From Montifringilla adamsi (lineage: Eukaryota > Chordata > Aves > Passeriformes > Passeridae), in contig JAGGNK010007559.1 of the NCBI GenBank assembly GCA_017590115.1, positions 3,246,020 through 3,310,019 of the forward strand: a stretch of 64,000 nucleotides of DNA, written 5' to 3'. A program made the translations under genes and the position numbers. Positions 32,236 to 44,900 of the stretch are shown piece after piece. How positions within the stretch are numbered: the stretch's first letter is position 1; each line of letters begins with the position of its first letter. The notes under the pieces were generated by a model, which saw only the letters and a list, made by a program, of their open reading frames with translations, was not told the DNA's origin and did no database searches.

Positions 32236-35200
32236 GTACGTGAGCACGCACCAGGACTCACAGCAGGCTTTGCTTAGGAGGCTGGAGGACACAGCAAAGG
32301 AAAATAGGCTCCATGTCCCTCACGGCAGAGGGAAAACGGGCACTGAGTTTGGGATGGGGGGCGTGGAGCCGTTCTCATGGTGGTGTGCAAACACACCTCG
32401 TTGCCTGCTCCTGCTGGGGTTGCTTTGCTGTGTTGCCTTGGTCTGTTTGTGACCATATTTGAGTCTGCCATGCAGCAGCGACAGTGGTGGGGAGAAGGGG
32501 AGGAGGACTGGGCACAGTGGGAATCACAAAGGCAGATTGGGATGGAGGGAATCTTGCTGAACCCCAGCCAAGGGTCCTACAGGCATGTTGACAGCAGCAG
32601 GCAAGAGAGAGGATTTACAGGTCCACCAAACACAGCTGGATCTTTAGGATTTCCAGATCCATATAATCCCAGAGGAACAGCCCATCTGCGGTGGGTACTG
32701 GGTTGTCTCTGAGCTGTTCAATGACAGCCATTCCTCAGGGCAGGGAGGGAGAGGGACCAGCAGGATGGTTTGTCAACTTCCAGAAAAAAAGGAGTCATAA
32801 ATGGAGTTTGAATCAATGTCTCAAGGACTTAGGGAGCCTCCTCACCTCTCACCAGAGGCATCTGCTCCCACACACGTCTCCACCTGCAGTTCAATCGATG
32901 GGGAGGGCAGTGGGCACGGCAGCTTTCCGGGAAGGCTGCTCCATTCCCATGGTTAAAGGAGCTCATTATGTTTTTGCTGATTGCCAAGTCAGCAACATCC
33001 GCGCCGTTTGCACTAATACACTCCCTCTGTGACTGAGCCACGCTGCTTTTTTAGAAGGCTTATAGGGTACTGGATGCTTTCCAGAACAGAAATAACAGGA
33101 TTGCCTTCGTGTTAGACTCACTGCTTGAAATGAAATATATGTTAACACATATTTGGAAATTTCCTGTGAAAAATCTTCCTGCTTGGGCTGACTGTATATT
33201 GCCTGTATTACTGCAATTCTTTATCTCTTTGGCCAAATTACATTTTGTGAAGAGAGGAGCTGAGCCTCAGCATGCGGATCTGCCTCTAACCAAACTTGGG
33301 AGTGTGTCATCCATATGCTTAATGTCTCTCAGGAAGGTACTTACGTGCCTAGAGACGTATTCCTCGCTGCACGCCTTCCCCCACGCACAGAGAACTCCCA
33401 CAAAAGGAAAAACAACAGAAATTGGTGGATAAACAGCAAAACTGCACGACCGTGGGGTAAATATAAAACTCATAAATATCCAGCTGTCTGCACAAAGCAG
33501 ATTCGCAGGCAGGGCACAGGAAAGCAGCCACTATCTTTGACAGACATCAGCATGTGCTTGCACAGACGTTGAATCACATCCCAGCGCCGCATTCCGCCAG
33601 GCACGGAGGAGCTGGGAATTATGGAGGGGCTGGGCTGGCCCCCACACCAGAGCTGGTTCATCCAGTTTTTAAAGATATTTGGGAATTCGGATGACAGCTT
33701 GCGTCGTAATCACGTTCCAGAGGGTGAAATTCGCACCTCATTTATGACATAAATACCTTCATCCCTGTTTTAGCCGGGAATGGATCAGAGCAAGGGGAGG
33801 GGAGAAGAGCCCTGGGGCTGCTGAGCGAGGCTGTGGCCGCACGGCTCCTGCTCGATTGATTTCACACTTCTGGGAAGGGATGTCGGCAGGGAAACACCAG
33901 GGTTGTGAAACCTGCAGGAGCCAAGAAAATGTGAATGAACAAACGCGCAATAAAAGAGCAGATGCAGGCGCTGCTTTTCCTGAAAATCATGAGATATAAC
34001 CAGACATAACTGCCAGGACTGGGAAAGAGGCATCAGAATTTATCACTGAATTAATAACCATTTACCAGTCGCTCCCTGTGGAGGAAATGGATGGCATGAT
34101 TAACGTTATTTATTAGGTTTTGAGCTCAGCACAGTGCAGAGTGGGGAGGATGACTTGGCTCGCAGTCCACAGAGCAGGGCTGCGACTGAGGCAGAGGTTT
34201 AAAATTTTACAGCACCCATCCGAGGGTGTTGACAAATTGAAAAGGGCTCAGCATCCTTCTGTAACAAATAAAAAGATCACGGAGATGGTTGTTAAAACCA
34301 GGCAAATTCAGATTAACATGGAGACATTTTTAACTGTGGTCAGTGGGCACTGGGGCATTTTACTACAGCTGTAAATGCAGTTCAGTGTCACTGCCCGTAA
34401 CTCCGGTGCTGGTGCTGACCTGAAAAGTGGCTCCTGTGGTCTGGGCAGCAGCAGGGGTGTTCGACAGCTTAAACAGCTCCTTGTAAATGCAGGAAGCTGA
34501 GCACAGGCAGCTGGAGAGGAGAAGTGCTCGAGCAAACGGGCTGTCAGCAGGGCTCTGCTCCCTGCTACAGGAGACTCACCCTGCAAGACAGGTGTGAAAC
34601 GAACCTGCTTGGAGAGACCATCTCCAAAGCTCTGTGTGTGTCAAAGGCCTCGTTGGCCAGGTCAGAGCCCAAGGCCTGGCCCCCTCCATGGCTCAGCCCT
34701 CACCTTAACACCTCCTCTAAGGGCCTGTCTCCCAAATTCATCACAAGTGGAAACCCCACACTAAAACCCAGGATTTGCAACCATCCACCCTGCCACAAAC
34801 TCCCCGTGCTCTGTCCATCTCAGGTTCCAGAGCAAGGTGGGCTCCAGCCCTTCCCCAGCCTGTCACTCCAGCACTTACAGGGGACAGCTGCCACCCGAAA
34901 CTCTGCATGGCCTGAACACCTCATGGTCTTTCCAGCCTTTCTTTCCCTCACAAAGTCTCCACTTTGCAGCTCCCCAAGTCCAGTGGGATTGCACTTCTCC
35001 TGCATCTCATGGCTTCATCCAGGAGTGATGGATCTGAGGGGCAGGGAGCAGGAAGGCTGTGAGGGGGCGTCTTGGAGGGGTGAGGACACTCTGTGATAAA
35101 CCACATCACAGCCATGAAGTTCAAGCAGCCACAGAGCCCTGGACTGTCCCCACCAGCACACGGGGGTGACCTCGTGGCAGAGATAATGCAGTTGGGGTGG

Positions 35201-38200
35201 ACAGAAAGGAAGATTGCCACACAGTGTCCATCCATTATCAACCCCAGTGGAAATCCTGTCTGATATGTAAACCTGCTGTGACATAAATGGGCTTTTCTCT
35301 TATTCATGGTGGCACCAGAGTCACTGCAGTGCCTCAGTTCTGCTGAGTACCAGACTTGTTGAAACCGATATCCCCAGCTCAACAGAGCATGGGAGCAGCT
35401 TCAAACTGAAAACAATTCAGCATTTCACCAAAACAGATCTAGCTCTATTTTCCCCCAAGTGCATTTTCCAAAAAACACCAACCCACTTGTGTGATGACCC
35501 TTTTTGTCATACACTGGCAGAGCTTCGCTGAGGGCCCTAAGGGACAGAGACTTGTCTCCATCCCCTGCAGACAAGTCCATCTCTGTCAGGTTTATGAGGA
35601 TGGAGGGTGGGCTGGGCTGGTTTGGTTCCCCTGCAGTGGACTCAGAGCTGTGCTGTGCTCCCACCACACCACGTCTGGATGCCTCCACCTTTGCACTGCA
35701 CGCCTGGGGGCTCCTTTGACTTCAGGCTTTTTAGAGAATTAATGAAAAGCTAAACCAAACAATCCCAAAATAAGGTGTCCCAGACACAGTGCTCAGCCTC
35801 TGCCACCACTGAGCTGCTGGTGCAGGCACACAACCACTGCTTTGAGGCTCAAAATTCACAATTAGAGTCACAGAGGGCTGAGTTCAAATGTATTTCTTCC
35901 AGTCATTTGCAAGGATAATAAAGAACAGGTCAGGAGATTCCAGAGCTAAACATTAACCTTGTATCCAGCAAGGAGAATCTGCAGATGAAATAAAAGTCAG
36001 CTTATAAACTTAAGTAGATAAGAGTGTCTCCAAGGAATCTTCCCCTAACAGGCCCAAAAACACTGCTTTGCAATTACCCATCTCCTGGGAGAGGGAAAGT
36101 AAATCCTCTCTGAGTCACTAACTCCAGCAGCCACCATTTACATGACAGAAAAAACCCACAAGAACCAACAGGTAGAGCACAGGGATCTTCTGCCAGAGAA
36201 ATGAATGCTGTAAGGAGCCACTGAAACGCTCCCAGGCAGAAACCCACAGCAATCCCTGCATGTCCTGCACCCAGCCTGGCTCAGGCTTCACCCTGTGCTG
36301 GAGCAGACTGGATGTGCACAGGGCCACAACTTCTCCCAGTTGCCCACAGCATCTTCTGGAAGGAGACAGAAGAGAAGCATCTAACTCAATTATTTAACAG
36401 AAGAGATGCCCCTAAGGGAAGGGCCCCTATTTTTGTGTTTCAGGCAGCCTTGGCTCTGTTTCCCGGGCCACTGGGATCCCCCTGGGTGCTGCAGAGGTGC
36501 TGGGGCAGGAGCTGAGCGTGTCCCCCTAGCCCAGCCCAACCCAACCCAGCCCAGCCTAGCCTAGTCCAGTCCAGCCTGGTCCAGCCCAGCCCAGCCTAGT
36601 CCAGCCCAGCCCGGCCCAGCCCAACCTGGCCTGGCCCAGCCCAGCCCAGCCCAGCTCGGCCCAGCCCAGCCCAGCTCAGTTCAGTCCAGCCCAGCTCAGC
36701 CCAGCCCAGCCTGGCCCAGCCTAGTCCAGCCTAGCCCAGCTCAGCCCAGCCCAGCCCAGCCTGGCCCAGCCTAGTCCAGCCTAGCCCAGCTCAGCCCAGC
36801 CCAGCCCAGCCCAGCTTGGCCCAGCTTGGCCCAGCCCAGCCCAGCCCGGCCCAGCTTGGCCCAGCCCGGCCCAGCCCGGCCTAGTCCAGCTCAGCCCAGC
36901 CCAGCCCGGCCCAGCCCGGCCCGGCCCAGCCCAGCCCGGCCCGGCCCAGCAGGATGGCGCAGTTGGGGCTGGCGCCGTTCAGCGCATCCCCACCAGCGCA
37001 CCCTTCCAGCCAAATTCCTGGCAAGCAACTGTTCTCCCAGCTCCACACCCCTCCAAAGCCTCAATTAAATCAGTTATAAATAGCAGGAACACCCTTGCCC
37101 TGCTGCTGCCAAAGCCCCGAGTCAGCAGGTCCTCAGCAGAGCCTCCCCATCCCGCTGGAGCTGGGGCTGGAATTCTCCTGTGACAGCAGTGACATTGCTC
37201 CCCTGACTGACCCTCACCAGGCTGAGGAGCAAAAAGGACCCTGGCCATCAAGAGACCCAGCTAGCAATTTCCCTTGTCCCCATACCCCCTGCCCCACGAT
37301 GCTGATCCCTGCTTGCTTCTTGGCCCCCCAACAAGCACCCGTACCTGGCACTGTGCTCGCGTGAAGCCCAGACACAGGAACTTCATAAAGCTCCCTCTGT
37401 CGAACTCTGCTGTCCTACCAAATTAACTTAACAGGCTGCTCTGATGGGATCAAACTTGGATAATGCCTGGCATGAGAGCCTCTTTGCCCTTGGCTCACAC
37501 AGCCCTCCCTTCCCTGGGCAACTGCTTGGGCTTCAAAAAGCTTTGTTCTTTTTTGCTTTGTTCTTTTTTTTTTTTTTTTAACTGACAGCCAAAAAAAAAG
37601 CTCTTAGCATCCCTATTTTAGTAAAACTCCCATGTGCTTTGCTGCATTGCAGCAGCCTCATCTCTGGGACCCCCAGATCAGCAAACCTCCTGCACGCAGC
37701 AAACCACACAGGCTCTGTGAGCTGCAGGAGGGAAGAGCCAGGAGGGGAAGGTGGGCAAGGACACTCCATCCCCTGTCTGCACTGCAAGGTCACCACGCCC
37801 TGATGGAGTGGGTTGGTGAGGGAAGGGAGCTGCCAGCTCAGCTGTGGGCACAGCAGATCCCATCCCCAGGAAAAGCTGCAACACTGAGAGGCAAAACGTG
37901 TGGTGGCCAAAGACAAAACCAGAAAAATCATCCGTAATTCATATTTTAAGCAGGGGAGCAATCAGCTCTGAGAGGGATACAAAAGGTATCAGAGGGGCTT
38001 CAGCCTGGTCCGTGCTGGAGTCTGGTGTCCTCATCTGCTCCCAGGGAAATCAGATCCAACCCCAGTTCCTTGGTATCACCAAGGGGAGGGAGCCTCAAAC
38101 CACTGCAAGCTTGGTATATCAATAAAAAGCTAATTCAGTCTTACTACATTTTATCACAGGCTTCCAAGAGCACAAAATTGAATTTTCTTTTCTCTTTCAG

Positions 38201-41200
38201 ACCACAACTGCTCCTACTTCAAGCACTTCACTCCAGGAGAGACCTCAGAGATATTTGAAGTAACCACCCAGAAAGGTAAGAATGATTCCAAAAGAATACT
38301 TTCCTAATGTTGTATGAAGTGATGGGCACACAAGATCTAATGGAAAGGGATCCCCAAAATGAGGGTTCAGCCCTGGCTCCATTGAAAGCAGCAGAATTTC
38401 TACAGGCACCATCAGCTGGGAAAAATGTGGAAAATGCCCTGGACAAGGTCAAATCCCAGCTTCCTGGGGACAATTATTTTTATATATGATCACACCCATA
38501 AACATGATTTTACATAAGTTGTCCCACAAATATATAACAATGTCAATACTCAGGAAAACTGCAAAAAGTCCTTCCAGCATAAAAATGACTTTACAACTTT
38601 GGCACTGTCCGTGACACTCAGCCTTTGCCATTGAAGGGGAAGATATTAATAAAACCTAAATGAATAAATCATATCCCAAGCAGAGTCTTGACCCTGAAAA
38701 GAAATGCAGAGGCTCTCTGAAGACCATTAGGAATTTTATGGTTCATATTGATTTTGTATGAAAGTAATGTAAAAAAATAGAGCAATCAGTGGATGGAAGG
38801 AACGGGGATCCTACAAAGACATGAACTGTCAGTGTTTACAGCAAAATTGTCTTCCATGGACAAATATCACACATTTAATAAGTCCAAATATTTTGAGGGC
38901 TCCCCTAACATGCTCCTCTCTCTTTCTCATCCTCTCTTTGGGGACAAACTCCTGCACAGTTTGCAACACAACATATTTACTGTGGAAAATGTGAGCCATT
39001 GGATACATTCCATGTATTAATCTGCTTTGCTTCTACTGGAAATTGTAATGGTGGAAAACCTGAAGATAGGTTCCCTAAAAAAGTAGCTCTCTAAGACAGA
39101 AAAGACAGGAATTTTAACTAGATAGAAAAGCATATATCTGAGTCACCTGCTTTTACTCAGTTATCTGCTATCTGATCCAGCCACCTGATCTTCAAAATGC
39201 ACCCAATGCCTTCAGGCAATGCACAAAAAATCAGGAAGAATTTCTTCTTCAGGGGAAAAAAAAAAGTCAGGAAGAACTTCTTTTCTTTGGGGCAAAAAGA
39301 AAATCTTCAGCCCAGAAAAAGATTTTAGAATGAAACGAACACTTTCAGGCAGTTCCAGCACAGAGAAAAGAGAAACATTTAGAAAATGATAATAAAACAG
39401 TGATATGAAAAGCAGTGAGAACAAAGAGTAATCTGCTGTTCCCCTTTGCAGAAATAGCTCATTTGGATGGGAGCTAATTAGTAGCAAGCAAAAAAATTCT
39501 TCATGATTTTGCCTGGGAGATATTTTTTTTAAAATGGCTTGAAAGGCAAATATCATCAGGCACTGTGATGTTCATGCATGACTACATGTGTTAAACATTA
39601 AACTAATCTGAAAACGAGCACAATATGCAAATGAAGGCCTGAATTGCTCAATTAGCAACTCTCCCCCTCCACCCAGGCACTGAGCAGTGCTGGGCTGGGG
39701 GAAGTGTCCAGCACATGGCTTACAAAAAACAGGACTTTTGAGGAGGGTTTATTCCCATGTCCTGAAGAAGCTGGGTTTTTACAGAGCAGGAAATCTCTGT
39801 TGTAAAGGCAAAGGAATAAAAATGAGCTGTGCAAACACTTCACCCCTAGCCTGCTGTGCCACTCAGCTCTCTGTGCACTGGGACAGCACCAGCACCCTGC
39901 ACGGGCCAGGGCTCTGCAGAAAGCACAGAATAAAAGCAGGAAGAGCTCTGTTTACTCTGGGAGCAGAGTGTGGGGTGATGGAAGGGACGAGGGCATGGAG
40001 CCCAGCAAGGCTTTGACAAGAACATTTCCACAGCAGAGCCAAAGCGGCTCCAGCAGCCCCATACAGGTGGGCTGGCGAGCAAAGGTGCCCTGGGCTATCT
40101 CAAGGAGTGTCCAGAAAGCATTTTTCCCTTCCTGCTCTGCTTTTATACCTGCTTTTGTCTTTTATACTCTGCTTTTTTCACATTCCAAAGACACATGGCC
40201 AATACTTAGCCCCATTTTCACTTGAGGGAAATAATTCACCAAAGCCAGGCATCAGGGATGCACGTATTTCTCAGAGTGAGCTACTGCAATGTCCCCACAG
40301 CTGATGGCAGCAGGCTCAAAATGTGCACACTGTGTCATTTTTGGTGGTTTTTCCCTTTGGCAGAATACAGCATCTCAGCTGCAGCCATTGCCATCTTCAG
40401 CGTTGGCTTTGCCATCATCGGGACGATCTGCGTGCTCCTGTCCTTCAGGAAGAAGAGGGATTATCTGCTGAAGCCAGCATCCATGTTCTACACCTTTGCA
40501 GGTACGGGCAGGGCTGCTCACATTTCTGTGCTTGGTTCACAGGACAACACAGGGAAATTGAAGATAGATCCCGAGGGGACAGAGACACTTCTAAAAATTC
40601 CCTGAAGGCATTTTCTTCCTGGCCACAGACTACAGGTCCCTGTGTGGTGTGAGAATGTCCTATTCAGCAGCTGGTCTGTGTTTTCTCCAACCTCCTTTAA
40701 AAGTCTATTCACTCCCTTCAAGTATATTCACTGTCAGTCCCAGTCTGAACCAGGGACACACAATATTCTATCTCATGTATTAAGATTCAAACCAACAAAA
40801 CAGCTGATCCAGGCCCAAAATACACAACTGTGTCCCAAACACACGAAGACTGCGCTTGCACATGAGCCAGGAATACTTTGACATGCTACAGTGAGTGAAA
40901 GACAGAGGGGCACATTGTCACCTCAATATAAAATCTTCCTCAGCCTCTGAAAAAGCTCCCCAGGGAATGCAATTATTCCTCCCCCACTTTGAATTTCCCA
41001 TCCAAGCCTGCCTAAAAGATCACACCCAACAAGTCAGTGGCTGACCTCAGTTATGGCAGAGCTCCTGGCAGCTCTGAGCACTGGTTCCTTCAAACACTGA
41101 AGTCAGTGACTCACCTGTGAATCTCACTGCAGTTCCTGTATGCAAAACAACAGATGAGGCGGTTAATTAAGGATGAAAAATTGACAGCTGGTTATTCAAC

Positions 41201-41450
41201 CCACTGCTCCTATCTTCCTTCAGGTCTCTGCATCATCATCTCTGTAGAAGTCATGAGACAATCTGTGAAGAGGATGATTGACAGCAAGGAGACAGCCTGG
41301 ATCAAGTACAGTTACTCCTGGTCCTTCGCCTGTGCCTGCGCCTCCTTCGTGCTGCTCTTCGTCTGCGGCATCGCCCTCCTCCTCATCGCGCTGCCCCGCT
41401 TCCCCCAGAACCCCTGGGAGACCTGCATGGATGCAGAACCCGAGCACTGA
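31995..41450 (+). CDS. CACNG1: CACNG1, voltage-dependent calcium channel gamma-1 subunit (complete, 4 exons)
   Basis: Join 31995..32235, 38201..38275, 40364..40501, 41224..41450; 681 bases, 226 residues plus stop. All junctions are GT-AG in the same phase (one base of a split codon upstream). Four-pass claudin fold: TM1 about residues 9-29; loop 1 with W32, the GLW motif (52-54), C57 and C73, and N-glycosylation sites at N42 (NTT) and N83 (NCS); TM2 about 109-131; TM3 about 146-162; TM4 about 184-207. The tail ends in MDAEPEH with no PDZ ligand, as in gamma-1 and unlike TARPs. From family knowledge, gamma-1 joins Cav1.1 in skeletal-muscle T-tubules and limits calcium current. Human gamma-1 is 222 residues; the difference appears to lie in loop 1 around residues 62-72. 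The ATG gives the expected short N terminus ([10 protein letters not shown]) before TM1. Confidence 0.97.
32236..38200 (+). other. CACNG1: CACNG1 intron 1
   Basis: 5,965 bp between gtacgtgagc and ttctctttcag. It holds the pentamer array at 36528-36950 and poly-T/poly-A tracts near 37565-37600. The rest (32.3-36.5 kb, 37.1-37.5 kb) has overlapping medium frames on both strands but no recognisable exon, repeat family or RNA gene. Confidence 0.85.
36528..36950. repeat. CCAGC-type pentanucleotide satellite in CACNG1 intron 1
   Basis: About 85 units of a 5-bp repeat, mostly CCCAG, with CCCGG, CCTAG, TCCAG, CTTGG and CTCAG variants. A 50-bp higher-order segment is duplicated in tandem (starting near 36711 and 36761). 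CpG-containing CCCGG variants concentrate at the 3' end. The minus strand is a (GGGCT)n-like G-rich strand. Pro/Ala/Ser/Gln-rich frames through it are repeat artefacts. Confidence 0.95.
38201..38275 (+). CDS. CACNG1: CACNG1 exon 2
   Basis: 75 coding bases between ttttctctttcag and gtaagaat. It reads (D)[19 protein letters not shown], the end of loop 1 with the second N-glycosylation sequon (NCS). No other frame or splice choice keeps both neighbouring exons in frame. Confidence 0.95.
38276..40363 (+). other. CACNG1: CACNG1 intron 2
   Basis: 2,088 bp between gtaagaatga and ttccctttggcag. AT-rich single-copy sequence in its first part; no repeat family or extra exon recognised. Confidence 0.9.
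40364..40501 (+). CDS. CACNG1: CACNG1 exon 3
   Basis: 138 coding bases between ttccctttggcag and gtacgggc. It encodes (E)[15 protein letters not shown], the rest of TM2, a basic cytoplasmic loop ([11 protein letters not shown]) and the start of TM3. Confidence 0.96.
40502..41223 (+). other. CACNG1: CACNG1 intron 3
   Basis: 722 bp between gtacgggcag and atcttccttcag. Nothing recognised in it. Confidence 0.9.
41224..41450 (+). CDS. CACNG1: CACNG1 exon 4 (terminal coding exon)
   Basis: 227 coding bases from acceptor atcttccttcag to TGA at 41448-41450. It encodes the rest of TM3 ([17 protein letters not shown]), loop 2, TM4 ([20 protein letters not shown]) and the short C terminus [13 protein letters not shown]. 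Confidence 0.97.
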
Positions 41451-41996
41451 TGTTCCCTGCACCCATGAAAAGTATCCAGAAAGTGTTCTGAAAATATTTG
41501 TATTTTTTAAAATGTCTGGGTCTCACTACACAATGTGCTCCCCATCAAGTGGGTCAAGGCATGTTCGATTGCAATTGTTGCTTTCTTTTCCTTTTCCTCT
41601 CTTTCTTTTCCCTTTCTTTTTTCTCTCTTTTTTGATTCTTTTTTTCTTTTTCTTTTTTTAAGAAAGCAGAAAGACGACTTAACACCACCGTGGTTGTGTG
41701 TGAATGGCACTGCTCTGTGCCAATTTGGGGCTGCCCTGTGCTGATGCAGTTGAGGGGAAATGCGTGTCTGAGACAGCTCGGGCCACAGGGGAGACAGCTT
41801 TGTTATGGAGATGTTGGTGCAGTTGGGCATAGATCCATGAGGAATATCAGGGTTTTATACCTTACTTGGTCAGAGCGAGACTGTGGGGAGTCAATATCCC
41901 CATTTATGCCACACTCCTGCCCTCAGAAGGGTTAGCTTGCTCCCCCAGGGTCAGTTGGAGATCCTTATGCTTTCTATTAAAATGTTAACTTTTGCT
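41451..41996 (+). other. CACNG1: CACNG1 3' UTR with pyrimidine tract
   Basis: About 545 bp from the stop codon to just past an ATTAAA poly(A) signal at 41976-41981. At 41581-41659 there is a 79-base run of C and T broken only by one GA, then AAGAAAGCAG. Such a tract in a mature transcript could bind PTB-type proteins (inference). Downstream of 41996 the genome is A-rich. Confidence 0.6.
41976..41981 (+). terminator. CACNG1: Candidate poly(A) signal of CACNG1 (ATTAAA)
   Basis: ATTAAA about 525 bp after the stop, the commonest variant of AATAAA. T-rich sequence (gttaacttttgct) follows directly. It is the first plausible processing signal after the gene. Confidence 0.5.
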
Positions 41997-44900
41997 AAAA
42001 AAAACAAAGCAGAACTTTGCATAGCATTGGGATAAAAAAAAAACCCTCCAAATTTACACCCTGCAGTTCCATTCTTTTAAATCAACCGTAAAACCCCACA
42101 AAACAGAGTCTTGTGTTTTCCTTAAACTTCAGTGGCAAAGCCAAGAAGTACTGCACATGAAGAGTGATATTTTCCTTTAATAAAAAGCATAATCTTCTGG
42201 TAGCATGATTTTCTGGGAAGTTGTTTTGCTGGGTGAATCCCTTGGCCCATCAGATTCTGCACCAGGACGGCGGAGCAGCGCCGGGCGCCGTTTGCTGCTC
42301 GGAGCTCTCGTTTCTTCCCCGTGACTGAGCTGTTCAAGTGCACCCTGCTTTGCTCACTGCACATGTACACAAAGCTACATCTCAGGAAAAATCCTTCAGA
42401 ACGGCTGCCGGGAGGGAAAGGATCCTGCCCGAAGGAGCCGGGAGCGGCAGCCCTGGGAGCGCCCCGCCGGTGCCTCGCTGCTGCTGCTGCAGAACAGAGC
42501 CCGGCACTGCTGGGGATGCTGCGGGCGCTGCTTTGGTGCTGAGAGCCTGCAGGGCTCTGCCACAGCTGCCTGAAGCCCTTTGGGGGCTGGGGGTTCCCCA
42601 GTCCAACCATCAGCAGCACCGGGGATCCCCCCAGACCCACACGCTCACCCAGCCCCTCCAGCCAAGCCCTTTTCACCCTCACGGTCCCCCAGCACTAAGA
42701 GGTTTCTTTCTTTCTTCTTTTTTTTTTTTTTTTTACAGTTCAATTTTCAGAATCTGCTCAGCATTTTCCCCCCAAGCAGTAAAAAGTACGTGGCTTACAG
42801 TGTACTCTTTTCACCTGGTAGTTTAAAAATCAGGAGAAAGGGGAACTGAAGTGCTCTTCCCTCTGTGTTTAGCTGACCACAATCCTAAAGAAAAGCGGAA
42901 TTCCTAACAGAAAAATCTCTGGTCAATTTGAAGAGGTCTGAAATCATGGCATGTTCAGACACGGGGAGAAATCCCCAGCAATTCCGTGCTGGCTCGAGGG
43001 GCTGCCCTCGGCCCCGCCGTCAGGGTGGGCTCAGCCCCAGCAGCCCCAGCCAGACTCAGGCTCATCTCCATTTTCCCCATCAGCAGAGTGGCAGTGAGAA
43101 CAGAAGCCTTTTGTGAAATTGCATTAATGTTTTCCAAGCTCTTTGAAGTTGAAAAGCACTACAAATAACACATATATTATAAAGTTTTGGGATAAAGCAC
43201 TCATTGGTGCTCAGATCTGAGTGTGAGCTGAGGAGCTCTGCTTGTCTCTCATCATGAGAGACAACTGCAAGCCTTCACGTTGTCACAGAACCACTCTGAA
43301 ATGCTAAATGGTTTTGAAATCTTATTTTTGGGTACAGAGCTGACATCCTGAATTTGCATTCTCATTGTTCAGGAAAACAGAGGCTAGTTTCTAGGGAGAA
43401 CCTCTACATGCAACAACAGAAAGGAAAGTAGTCAGTGTGACCACCACAGTGGCTGACACGGGGTTGAGACATCCAAACCTACACAGCAAAGATTAATCCA
43501 AGCAGAGCAGCTGGTAGGAACAACAGCATTCCCAGCTCAGCCATCATCATTATCCTCCTCATCATCACCTCAGACATGCCATGGGTTCAGATAAGCAAGG
43601 TTTGGGGACAGGGTCTGACACCCACACAGAGCAGTGGCAGGTCCTGTGTCCCTGGGAAGCCCTTCACCCATCCACACCTTTTCTGAAGTGCCATCCCTCT
43701 CCTTCAATACCTCTGCTGGAAGAAAGCAATTTCTAGGTGGGTTCTCATCCTGATGGGCCAACTTTTTACCCAGCCAAGATGCCACTCAGTCCCCTTCCTG
43801 ATACTCAAGAGCAAGACATGCACATTTCAGATAAACACACCCTGGAAGGTCTCACCCATCTCCTGCACACTCCTGATGTGCCTCATCCAAGCCCCAGTGA
43901 GGGCAGTGGAAAGATTCCTGGTAAGTGCTGGGCTTTGGCCTGGAGCCAAGGTTTTACAGGCTCTCTGGGATCACTTTACTCACCAGGCAGAGAAAACACA
44001 CAGCTCTCAGCATGGAGATCCTACACCCACAGCCAGAGCTCAGGCAGCTCAGCCAGTTGCCTCCTAAAGCCCTTAAGACTCACTGAGTTTTTTTCTCTTT
44101 CTGCTCCAGGCTAAGGCTTTGTGATCATTCCCTGCTCTGTATAGTGCCTGCCAGACTGAGAAGTACACGGAAAACTTCATTTTCTTCTTCTAGATATTAA
44201 GAACTGCTGAAGAGGGACCCATCCATTAAATCAGTCATTGGTATTCACGGTGGGAAGGGCTCTGCTCCTGCAGCAGGTTTGTTCTGCCAGAGCTGATAAT
44301 GTGTTTTAAGAGAGTTAATAAAAGTAATTGGCCTTCATAAAGGAAAAGGAATATAATGTTGGAGGGGGGAGCTGTAACCAGTTTCAGTTTTCATTCTCTC
44401 AGCTGAGCGAACAGCAGGGAAGAGCCACCAGAACCTCAAGAACGTACCATGAAAAGCAGGGAGTCCCAGAGACAAACAGGGATGGGAACCCAGCTGCTAC
44501 ACATCCAACAGGAGCACTCCTGGGTTTGGGACACAGCCAAAGAACCGAGTGGGAAACAGGCACCAGAGAGAGAGAGGCAAATCAATTTGCACAACAAGGA
44601 ACAACCAGCAGCCACCACGAAATCCTGAGCGTTGGCCCTGCCACTACCAGCCCCAAGGACCTTCAGGGCAGTTGCCACTCCCTAATCCAACACCAGTGCC
44701 TGTCCCCTCCCCAGACAGCCACAGAGAGGTGCCCCAGGGCACTGCCCAAGCCACAGTGCTGAGATTTGGGCTGCTCCAGTCTGCCAAAGCCCGAGTGTTA
44801 AATCACAGTCAACGCAACAGAAGACGTGAAGGTTTTTGTTTATGTAAGATTTGCTGCGAGGCGTGGAGAGAATCTGCTTCCCTTGTTTTTAAATGCTGTG

